From positions 1-11,345 of the forward strand of contig JALLAP010000629.1 of assembly GCA_036939355.1 (NCBI GenBank): 11,345 nucleotides of DNA, in the 5' to 3' direction. A program made the translations under genes and the position numbers. The notes beneath the pieces are model-generated. The model saw only the letters and a program-made list of their open reading frames with translations, ran no database searches and was not told the origin of the DNA. This DNA is from Thalassiosira profunda (lineage: Eukaryota; Bacillariophyta; Thalassiosirophyceae; Thalassiosirales; Thalassiosiraceae). How positions within the stretch are numbered: position 1 is the first letter of the stretch; every line of letters starts with the position of its first letter. Positions 1 to 7,003 of the stretch are shown piece by piece.

Positions 1-846
1 CGGCCGTCACCGCCCCGCCCCTCCACGACGCCCTCACGCCGGCGGCACCCCTCCAGCATCGTTATCCGCCCCGCGCAGACGTCGACGTGAGCCCGCGTGG
101 CTGCTGGGGCCGGAAATCCCTCCCTCATACAAGGCCAACTCATCTTATGAGTCGTCGCCCCTCGGCCTCCAATCATCCTCACATCCCACGGATGAGCCAA
201 TCATAGGAGAGAAGAAGATTTGCAATTGCAGGGGGGGACGAGAGATCAACGGGGCGGAGGGAACAACTATTTGCAAATATGCAAATATTTATGTACCTAG
301 GGGAGAGATCAATTGCAATGATGTGCACATACGGTTAAATACCCCGAACTGAATAGCATCGTGAGGAGATTTTATCCTCCCACGACCAATTCCTTGCCGA
401 GTTTGACGTTGCAACCGTTTCGTCGCGGATGCCCAAAGCGATCAAACGAGTGTGGGTGCGTCATTTAGACAGCGTTCGACATGCATTCGATACTGAACGA
501 CGCCAACGAGCGTCGAATCAACACGTGATCACGAAGTACTTCGCACGTGTCAACCCCTCCTTATCACAACCCAATCAGGGTCCTGGACCCGAAAGTGCTT
601 AGTCACACACCCGTCTCGCGACGTCTGAGCAACAAATCCCAGAGACTGTGAGACGGACTGGTTTCTAGATAGGCCATCTGGCCAAAATCCTGGTGTCCGG
701 CAACATCGCCTAATAGTGGGGGGTGGACTTACAATCTGCCGCCTCATTAGCCGGCTCGGGCATTTGGGGTGTGACTTAGGTCGAGGGAGGCTCTAAAAAC
801 TCTCCAGCCCTTCATTGGGCCCACTAAGCGTACTTTAACATTTCTG
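1..846. other. Flanking DNA without a recognisable gene
   Basis: No reading frame here has protein-like composition, an ATG in good context and reasonable length; the longest, on the minus strand around 550-747, has no recognisable motif. The first ~120 bases are rich in C and G. The rest is mixed, with an AT-rich patch around 270-295 containing a direct repeat of GCAAATAT. A small perfect hairpin (ACTCAT, 3-nt loop, ATGAGT) lies at 138-152. The hexamer TTGCAA occurs four times (220, 271, 313, 409). I see no tRNA or rRNA signature. It is probably host or older repeat DNA into which the large element at 854-6321 inserted. Confidence 0.5.
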
Positions 847-853
847 TTAATAT

Positions 854-898
854 ATATCCCACCCGATCTCAACCCGGAATCTAGTTCCGGATTGGGTT
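854..898 (+). repeat. Left terminal inverted repeat with outer palindrome
   Basis: ATATCCCACCCGAT (854-867) matches the right end exactly in inverse orientation. The next block, 871-890, contains the arms CCGGAA and TTCCGG around TCTAG and is identical over 20 bases to the reverse complement of 6283-6302. The palindrome here is slightly decayed on its inner side (GGATTGGGTT in place of GGGTT). Such subterminal palindromes are plausible transposase binding sites; that role is inferred. Confidence 0.75.
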
Positions 899-922
899 TC
901 GCCTAAATGGCTATTTTAGCGA

Positions 923-944
923 ACCCGGAATCTAGATTCCGGGT
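923..944. repeat. Left inner palindrome, perfect 22 bp
   Basis: The 22 bases are their own exact reverse complement, with core CCCGGAATCTAGATTCCGGG. It lies about 30 bases inside the outer palindrome, mirroring the two-palindrome arrangement at the right end (6223-6245 and 6280-6302). This supports a shared end architecture rather than a chance inverted repeat. A dimeric or paired binding site for the transposase is a reasonable inference. Confidence 0.8.
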
Positions 945-1186
945 GTTTAAACCCATTGGGCGTACGTTGGAGAAAATTTGAATGTAGGTAGTACGAGTTC
1001 CTACGCTCTATTCTCTTTCAGGGCAAGCGTTGGAAGAAAGCAAGGTGCGCAAATGTAATAATTTAGACTGGTGTAAGAAAACAGGTAAATCGAAGTGCCG
1101 CCGACATTCGTGCTCACGACAAAGCAGGACCGGCGCCATTGCAAAGACGACCCAACCAACAATACAAGCACGAATACACGCGCACG

Positions 1187-4100
1187 ATGCCGAAGAAGGT
1201 ACATGCAGGCAAGACAGATGGCGGCGGCGGCAATGTCGGCGGCCACGACGGCCCACCGCCGGCGAGGGCAAAGAGGAGCAGCGGCCGAACGAAAATCGCG
1301 GTAGGCACAAAGGTGTGGTACATCGACCAGACCAGCGAAGAGAACAAAGTGCACCCCGGTGTGGTCATTGGTTGCAACAAAGGCGCGGTCAAACCGTACC
1401 GCGTCAGGTTCGACGGCGACAAGAACGATGAGGAGAATTACACAGCCGAAGCGATTGCAAAGATGGTTGCAAACGATCCGAGCGCCGCGGCCGTCAAGGA
1501 GGAAGGCAGCAACAATGATGCCGGCGCCGGCGCCGCCGAGAAAGAAGCTCGTACGACTGCCATCGCCGCGGACGCCACGGCCGCCGCCGCCGCAACCAAC
1601 AATGCCGACGCCTCCGCCAAGCCGGCGGTCGCCGCCGACGCCTCAAAGAAGAGGGCAGCCCCTGCCGCTGGCAAAGAAGAGAAGCCGCAGCCGCAGCAGC
1701 CGCGGCAGAAGAAGAGCAAGAAGAAGAAGAGAACGAAAGGTGCATCAGCGATCGCCGGCAAGAACATCAAGAGCGGTGCGCCGCCGAACATCGATAAAGC
1801 CATCCCGGACGCTTTCAAGGCGTGCACAACTGGTTGGAAAGAAGTGCCTCTGCAGCAGCAGCCCGTTACGATAGCGTCGCAGGACGAGTACCTCGATCAG
1901 CACCTCGGGGCGAGCTTACTGGACACGTACACGCACATTGCCGATAAGATGGGCGCACATCTCAGGCGGCAAGGACTCGAGGCAAATGCGGTCAACGCCC
2001 TTACAGAGCTGGTCCAATCTAGCACGTTTGAAGAGCTCGCATCGCATACGACTGTCGAGCTAGTATCGAAAGGAAAGGATCCAATCAATGGCTACGAAAT
2101 GAAGCGTTTCTTTGCAACAAAGCTGTTACGCAGCCGGATCAACATGCCTACTGATCGCACGTGGACCATCATGGGGATGATAGCGCAAGCCCACAGTTTC
2201 ACCTTGATGGAGTCGGATAGGTTTAATAGCGTCTTGAAGTGCCTCAGAGGATACGACGTCAGTTCGCGAACTGGCAGCAACGAGGAAGATACCTGGATGA
2301 GGCGCAAAAGCATGCTCCGCAATATGAACCCTCTTGAAATCAAAATGTTTCAGAGGTCGATGTCCATACTCTTCAACACCAAGAACGGCGTCTTCGTGAT
2401 TGATGACGAATTGATATCCTCCCGAGCAAAGGATGTGGAGACAAAGACCGTTTCAGACAGGAAGGCGGGTAAGGAGGGCCCTGTCGCTGACTGTGTTGCG
2501 GACTCAAGAATCGGCACTCTGCACGGCATGAGACTACGTTGCGCTGGAGAGTCGCAGCACGAAAATGTCAAAGCTCTCATGGCAACAAAGCCGACGATCA
2601 CCAAGGCCGGCCACATGCCCAAAGTGAACTTCGACCGCGGCTATGGCAAGGAGTCCTTCGTGGCTGACGACAGCATTGCCGACAGCGAGGCTCTAACGAT
2701 TTGCAATGGACAAGGGTCTCGCAATCCTTTCGTGCTCGAGGCAGAGATGGAGGAACAGGTGAAGAAGTGGCGTGCTCACAAGAACTTCAAGGTTGTTGAT
2801 CCCAAAACTAACAAGGCGTCGGTCGACGAAGACAAAATCATACAATGCAAGGGCGTCTTCCTTGACTGGGTTATGGAGTCCTCCGATCTACTCGGCTCAG
2901 AAGTACGAGTGGCCACAAAAGACGCCCAAACCGAAAAGGGAGCAGTGGTACCAATCACAGCGTATTGCGTTCGCGACGTGTTTGACAGGAAGGTTGAATC
3001 GAAAGATCTGCGGTTCTTTGCGACTGGCGAGAAGGCCCGCGAAAAGCATGACTTGTGGGTTGCCGTCGCCAAAGAGAAGTACGTTGTCACTGCTGACCAT
3101 TTGTTCTCGCATAAGCGAGCGTCGACAGGCCGTCTCCGCATGGAGGAGAGGCTCAATCAACAGTGCAGGCCAATGACATCTGGTCAGCGGTGCGCTGATT
3201 GGTTTACGTTAAAAGGCTTCCTTCTCTCTGGTACAATGGCTGGCAAAGTGTTTGCGAAATCAAAGCAGATCGAGAGCGATCTTTTCATGGACGAAGACGA
3301 CGTTGACGACGATGTGCTTTCGAAACTTTTCGATGAGTGTCTGACATCGTGGTTTGGGCGCCATGGCGGGGGGACGGCAGCAATGGCAGAAGGAACCGCA
3401 AACGAGGCACCAACCGCCGAGAAATTTGCAACTTACTCTTGCGTGAACGAGTTCTACGACGTTGGGCTGTTGCAATCGAAGGAGCACGAGTGCATTGGCG
3501 TGTCCCCCGATGGAATTGCAAAGGTGGAGATTCCTGGCGACGACTACAAAGACCTCGAGCCCCAAGATGCCAGTGTCGAAATCAAGACTCGCGTTGCAGA
3601 GGCTACCATTGCACAGGCTACGGCTGCACGGCAAGAGCACGGCGACGTCGTGGTGTGCGAGTACGATGATGATGTCTTCAAGGCTTGCATTCCTGCGCAG
3701 AATCGCAAGCAAGTTATCCATCAGGCGCTTGTGACTGGATTCAACTGGGGTGTTTTCATTACTGCCAAGGTGGAGGAAGATCAGGGATCAATTGTGCAGG
3801 TAGTGTTTGTGGAGATCGACGATGCCGAGAAAGCATCATACGCTGAAGTATTGTATCGGCTCGCATTGCCTCTATGCCAGTGGATATCAAATGCGCCATC
3901 CGTTGAGAGAGGATACATCGAGGACGACGACTTCCCGTCCTGGGCGAACGAAGAAACGAAGAAGATCGTCTCATCGCGATACCGCGTGTGGAGCGCTCTC
4001 TACAAAATCGTGAAGAAAGATGGGCCAATGCGGCCGCTCAGCATGTTCAAGCACTGGACGCAATTCGACTACAACAAGGGCAAATGGGGCCTGGACAAAA

Positions 4101-5029
4101 GCACCGAGCATTACCTCAAAGTACGTGTACAATCGTCGGTGGGCCTTGAACAGAAATACATCTGCCGCATGTTCGATGGTGTCGTTTGCAATACATGGAA
4201 GTACGAGATTGCTCGTACGTTGATACGGCCATACGCTGCAAAATACGCCGAGGACCACGATGGGGCGACGCCTCCGACCAGATCAATCAGAGAAAGGGCA
4301 TACGAACTGCCATTGGAAGGCTTTGTTTTTGACGTGGCGTTGGCGTGGCTGAAAGATCTTGAGATTGAGAGATTGAGGATGGCCAACATCAGGCCGGAAG
4401 CGATAGAAGGGCTACAGCCACAGGTGCCCGCCGCGGCGTCAGGACTGCTATCCGCCGAAGAGGAAGAGATCATCGGCATCGTCGAAGCCCGCAAGGCGAA
4501 CAATACGTGGCCCATCAATAACAAACGGGCGGAGGCCTTTGCGGCAGATCCCAAACTGAACCAGCTACGTCGGTACCAATCGGATCTTGTGAGGCACTCC
4601 TACGCAATGCATGAAAAAACAAGTGGTGGTGGGGCGGAGGAGGGAACAGGCACCAACACTAAAGGTGTGAAGGATTGCTCGCTCTGTTCAACCCCAGCAA
4701 AGCAGAATCAATCGCGATACTTCTGCGAACTCTGTGTTGTGCCACTGTGCAAGAAACGGCGGTTCGATTGGGAGCAGTCATGCTTTGACGCATGGCACAC
4801 AGTGGAAGACCTCGCGGAGGAGAGGACACGACGTCAGGACCGAGTGAATGTTGAATACGAGGAGGCAAAGAGAAGGAAACGGAACCGCGCAGAGGAGAGT
4901 AATGCTGAAGCGGGAGGACAAGAGGAGAGTAATGTGGAAGCGGAAGGCGCAGAAGAGAGTAAAGTGGAAGCTGAAGACGCAGAAGAAAGCAAGGTGGAAG
5001 CAGCGGAAGGGCAAGTAGTGGGAGTGTAA
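1187..5029 (+). CDS. PiggyBac-type transposase with embedded YqaJ-like nuclease (1280 aa)
   Basis: Probable nuclear transposase of the surrounding element. Start: the frame is open from 1067, but its first ATG is at 1187, with A at -3. Residue layout: a Tudor-like segment (~36-95; VGTKVWYID, PYRVRFDGD); an Ala/Lys-rich linker with basic cluster KKSKKKKRTK (175-184); then a PiggyBac-like core. Candidate catalytic Asp: D406 in VFVIDDELI, D483 in NFDRGYGKESF, D970 in KWGLDKSTEHY. The first spacing (77) matches T. ni PiggyBac (D268-D346). The second is 487 rather than ~101, because a PD-(D/E)XK segment intervenes: QR-x3-WFTLK (~667-676), SGT (681-683), SPDG (D775), EIK (E798, K800), HQ (845-846). 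A Cys/His finger follows (C1164, C1167, C1180, C1183, C1188, C1199, H1204), then acidic decapeptide repeats. Start-stop triplet pairs at 982 and 1053, and a CAG/GTAAAT donor-like site near 1085, could affect the 5' end. Family assignment is by motif reading only. Confidence 0.8.
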   Translation: MPKKVHAGKTDGGGGNVGGHDGPPPARAKRSSGRTKIAVGTKVWYIDQTSEENKVHPGVVIGCNKGAVKPYRVRFDGDKNDEENYTAEAIAKMVANDPSAAAVKEEGSNNDAGAGAAEKEARTTAIAADATAAAAATNNADASAKPAVAADASKKRAAPAAGKEEKPQPQQPRQKKSKKKKRTKGASAIAGKNIKSGAPPNIDKAIPDAFKACTTGWKEVPLQQQPVTIASQDEYLDQHLGASLLDTYTHIADKMGAHLRRQGLEANAVNALTELVQSSTFEELASHTTVELVSKGKDPINGYEMKRFFATKLLRSRINMPTDRTWTIMGMIAQAHSFTLMESDRFNSVLKCLRGYDVSSRTGSNEEDTWMRRKSMLRNMNPLEIKMFQRSMSILFNTKNGVFVIDDELISSRAKDVETKTVSDRKAGKEGPVADCVADSRIGTLHGMRLRCAGESQHENVKALMATKPTITKAGHMPKVNFDRGYGKESFVADDSIADSEALTICNGQGSRNPFVLEAEMEEQVKKWRAHKNFKVVDPKTNKASVDEDKIIQCKGVFLDWVMESSDLLGSEVRVATKDAQTEKGAVVPITAYCVRDVFDRKVESKDLRFFATGEKAREKHDLWVAVAKEKYVVTADHLFSHKRASTGRLRMEERLNQQCRPMTSGQRCADWFTLKGFLLSGTMAGKVFAKSKQIESDLFMDEDDVDDDVLSKLFDECLTSWFGRHGGGTAAMAEGTANEAPTAEKFATYSCVNEFYDVGLLQSKEHECIGVSPDGIAKVEIPGDDYKDLEPQDASVEIKTRVAEATIAQATAARQEHGDVVVCEYDDDVFKACIPAQNRKQVIHQALVTGFNWGVFITAKVEEDQGSIVQVVFVEIDDAEKASYAEVLYRLALPLCQWISNAPSVERGYIEDDDFPSWANEETKKIVSSRYRVWSALYKIVKKDGPMRPLSMFKHWTQFDYNKGKWGLDKSTEHYLKVRVQSSVGLEQKYICRMFDGVVCNTWKYEIARTLIRPYAAKYAEDHDGATPPTRSIRERAYELPLEGFVFDVALAWLKDLEIERLRMANIRPEAIEGLQPQVPAAASGLLSAEEEEIIGIVEARKANNTWPINNKRAEAFAADPKLNQLRRYQSDLVRHSYAMHEKTSGGGAEEGTGTNTKGVKDCSLCSTPAKQNQSRYFCELCVVPLCKKRRFDWEQSCFDAWHTVEDLAEERTRRQDRVNVEYEEAKRRKRNRAEESNAEAGGQEESNVEAEGAEESKVEAEDAEESKVEAAEGQVVGV
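4892..5011 (+). repeat. Four 30-bp tandem repeats coding acidic decapeptides
   Basis: The transposase C-terminus (residues 1236-1275) consists of four tandem ten-residue units of the form EES(N/K)(V/A)EAxxx. At DNA level these are four imperfect 30-bp repeats. The units diverge at synonymous and conservative positions, so the array is not brand new. Charge pattern and composition suggest a disordered or helical acidic tail placed just after a basic segment (KRRKRNR, residues 1228-1234). Function unknown. Confidence 0.85.
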
Positions 5030-5565
5030 ATGAAAGAGGGGCGGGCGTTTGGTTCGAGGGGGAGCGGGCCTACGCGATGCAATTGCACAGTACATAATTA
5101 TCAGCACGGGACAGTCAACCCAAGAATATTATCACCGCCGCTTTGATGCCTCCGTGCACGCTCGAACGCACAACGATTTTGTATCGTCGTACGTCAACCA
5201 CCAGGCTCCGTGGTTCCTCAACCACTTTGCAAAAACGGTCTCAACGCAAGTACGGGTAACCACATTGCAAAGAGTCGAGCCCCCGCTTCCACATTGCTCA
5301 AGCGAACGCCCCCCGGGAGCACTTCCACGTCAAAGGGCGGCCGCCGGGGAGCAACATCAAGCGCAATTGTGGACGCAGGTTGGTGGATGAATCGCGTCGC
5401 GTTCCGAGGACAGCATGGGCCCTTATCGCCAAGAGTTTCAACGAACGCAATCACGGAGGAGGCGTGTGCAACTCGAGGCAGGCCGGCTGGTGCAGCGGTG
5501 CGAGGCGATCTCGAGAGCGACATCGGCTTCGGGCAGCGGTGATATCTTCTTGGACTGACTTGCGG

Positions 5566-5643
5566 TGCAATTGTAGAACGCGAGGAGCGGCGGCTCGGAC
5601 TGGCGGGGCTTGCAATTGTACATCGCGAGCGACGGCTCGCGGC
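5566..5643 (+). repeat. 45-bp imperfect direct repeat headed by TGCAATTGTA
   Basis: TGCAATTGTA occurs at 5566-5575 and again at 5611-5620, exactly 45 bases apart. In both copies it is followed by a similar GC-rich stretch (CGCGAG, then CGGCTCG). The copies differ by several substitutions and a one-base shift. It is probably a decayed tandem duplication within the element's noncoding 3' part. Confidence 0.6.
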
Positions 5644-5730
5644 CGCGCGAGAGCGATGCGGCGGTGGGCACGATGTACGAGGTCGGAGGCGAAGGCAGAA
5701 CACTTGATGTGGATACCGTGGCCTTGCCGG

Positions 5731-6086
5731 TGGACGTCAACTCGCTTGCCCGCCGGCGGCGGCTGCCGGCGATCTTGGCGCCGGTCGACGCGCGACGAGG
5801 ACACCGCGACGTGCCGCCGCGATACCGACGATAGCGGCCTTGGGCGGCCGTCGACGAGCAGCTCGAGGCGGCCGCGGAGCCATCACGACGCTAGGTGATG
5901 GATGGACGTGGTCTCGCCCACCCGCCGGCGGCGGCTGCCGGCCTTCTTCGACCTCCCTTGGCGCCGGTCGACGCGCGACGAGGACACCGCGATGTGCCGC
6001 GGCGATGCCGACAACAGCGGCCTCCGGCGGCCATGGGGGGCGGGGCGCTTGATGGGCGTCCGGAGAGCCATCAAAAGTGAGGTGAA
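5731..6086 (+). repeat. Tandem duplication, unit ~172-183 bp
   Basis: Copy 1 begins TGGACGT at 5731 and copy 2 begins TGGACGT at 5903. Both continue through CCCGCCGGCGGCGGCTGCCG and share an exact 35-base block (5775-5809 and 5958-5992). Each later contains GCGGCCT...GGCGGCC and an AGCCATCA...GTGA end. The period rises from 172 to 183 because copy 2 carries an 11-base insertion (around TTCGACCTCCC). That insertion breaks the reading frame shared by the two copies, which argues against present-day coding use. Confidence 0.8.
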
Positions 6087-6222
6087 GGTGACGTACTTAC
6101 TTAGATACTTACCGCCGTTTACTTTACGGTAGCGCTTGGCCCGCGAGCAGCAAAAAGCCGCAATAGGGTTAATGGCGTGGTGATGCACTAACTTTCGTCT
6201 AGAAGACAGAATAACCCTAATG

Positions 6223-6245
6223 AACCCGGAATCTAGTTCCGGGTT
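6223..6245. repeat. Right inner palindrome
   Basis: AACCCGGAA and TTCCGGGTT form perfect 9-bp arms around TCTAG. The 23 bases are the exact reverse complement of 6280-6302, so the right end holds two head-to-head copies 34 bases apart, matching the pair on the left. Confidence 0.8.
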
Positions 6246-6279
6246 GGCTTTTGTACCAGGCCTACGTAGTTTCTACGGC

Positions 6280-6321
6280 AACCCGGAACTAGATTCCGGG
6301 TTGCGAAATCGGGTGGGATAT
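6280..6321 (-). repeat. Right terminal inverted repeat with outer palindrome
   Basis: The palindrome at 6280-6302 (9-bp arms AACCCGGAA/TTCCGGGTT) is followed by ATCGGGTGGGATAT (6308-6321), the exact reverse complement of left end 854-867. An additional 10-bp inverted pair, TTGTACCAGG (6251-6260) and CCTGGTACAA (6334-6343), encloses this end. The second arm lies outside the presumed boundary, so either the element extends slightly further or the pair is fortuitous. Confidence 0.75.
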
Positions 6322-6538
6322 CGTATACCACCCCCTGGTACAAGGATCCAGGCCAGCCTTCCGGAGGGACTAGAGACTCCAACGAGAGAGCACTATGTAA
6401 CATGTCAGCAGCGGTATGAGTATATCATATCATCGTAACTTGACAAAAAAGTGACATGCTAGGTTTACTTGCTGGTAGCAACAAAAGCGGTGGCCGTCGG
6501 TTGGCGAGAGGTCGTTGGTGACCGTCGCGTTCCTAAGG
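6322..6538. other. Spacer after the right end of the element
   Basis: No gene is recognisable. The sequence includes GGATCC at ~6344 and an AT-rich segment around 6418-6475. There is no TTAA directly adjacent to the terminal repeat. Confidence 0.4.
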
Positions 6539-6892
6539 CTAGGCCTCGAATTGCGGTCCATGCTCCAAATAACGTTGATACTCCGCAACTTGGGCTAGTT
6601 CCAAGTTGGTTGGGTACGCGGTGGGGCTCCTGGGTGGAAGGCCGGGCACATTGGTATTGTATAAAAAAACCGGCGTCGGTGGAGGCGACGCCGGATCTGG
6701 TGTGACCGGCGCCGCTCCCGGGGTACAGGGCGAACAAAAGGGAGAGATCTGGGTGTTGATGCTCAACCTCGGAGAGCGTCGTTTGGGCTTGGATTTGCGC
6801 GTCGAAGGCTGGACTTTTTTCTGCGTCAAACGCTTCCTCAGTGTCTTTGTAAGAGTACGGTCGTCCTTGGTTTGGACGGTGTTTTCCACATC
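6539..6892 (-). CDS. Possible orphan exon or gene remnant, Pro/basic-rich
   Basis: This minus-strand frame of ~117 codons ends in TAG (6539-6541) and has a balanced, protein-like composition. A basic half (KPKRRSPRL) is followed by a Pro-rich half (PDPASPPPTPVF, GLPPRSPTAYPTN) and a short LAQVAEYQRYLE helix-like tail. It contains no ATG: the upstream in-frame stop is the TAG at 6895-6893. Read on the minus strand, that TAG is the end of ATTCTTCAATGTTATAG, a good-looking 3' splice site, so it could be a last exon whose upstream exon I cannot identify. It lies just downstream of, and on the same strand as, the sulfotransferase, but in no obvious continuation of it. It may equally be a gene fragment left by transposition. 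No family recognised. Confidence 0.25.
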   Translation of the reverse strand, partial: DVENTVQTKDDRTLTKTLRKRLTQKKVQPSTRKSKPKRRSPRLSINTQISPFCSPCTPGAAPVTPDPASPPPTPVFLYNTNVPGLPPRSPTAYPTNLELAQVAEYQRYLEHGPQFEA

Positions 6893-7003
6893 CTATAACA
6901 TTGAAGAATACACATCACTCAAAGCATATTAGTCTCTAAGTGAAGGCCAGTTGGCTCAGGGTACCCCCATTATCTGATTATTTTATACTGTCTCTTTACT
7001 AAT

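Larger units (their letters stand above)
5030..6222. other. GC-rich 3' interior of the element, no convincing gene
   Basis: Between the transposase stop and the right inverted end lie ~1.2 kb with no frame I can defend. Overlapping open frames (for example around 5380-5898 plus and 5218-5703 minus) are Arg/Pro/Ser-rich products of high GC and look like shadows. From ~5560 the sequence becomes strongly GC-rich and contains two direct repeat families, described separately. It may be a captured and degraded host fragment, or a second gene with introns that I cannot resolve. The last ~130 bases (6090-6222) are more AT-rich, with a 7-bp inverted pair AGGGTTA (6164-6170) / TAACCCT (6212-6218). Confidence 0.5.
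854..6321 (+). mobile_element. PiggyBac-like DNA transposon, ~5.5 kb, apparently autonomous
   Basis: The two ends are inverted copies of one another. The 14-mer ATATCCCACCCGAT at 854-867 recurs as its exact reverse complement at 6308-6321. On both sides it is followed inwards by AACCCGGAATCTAGTTCCGG (871-890; complement at 6283-6302) and then by a second palindrome of the same family (923-944; 6223-6245). Between the ends lies a long transposase gene of PiggyBac type. A TTAA, the usual PiggyBac target, lies at 847-850, seven bases outside the CCC of the left end. The corresponding place on the right (about 6325-6328) is not TTAA, so no target duplication is proven and the exact boundary is uncertain by a few bases. 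The ends may have diverged, or the right junction may be altered. The gene being open throughout suggests recent activity. Confidence 0.72.

Noticed and set aside
1139..1186. Extending the transposase upstream to a TTG at 1139
   Set aside because: TTG initiation is not expected in a eukaryotic nuclear gene, and an ATG in good context follows at 1187.
1438..1874. Several Arg-, Pro- or Ala-rich frames opposite and beside the start of the transposase gene
   Set aside because: They mirror its Ala/Lys-rich, GC-rich linker in other frames and have no independent evidence.
5040..5075. GGTTCGA-like sequence as a tRNA T-arm
   Set aside because: No matching stem, anticodon arm or acceptor stem could be found around it.
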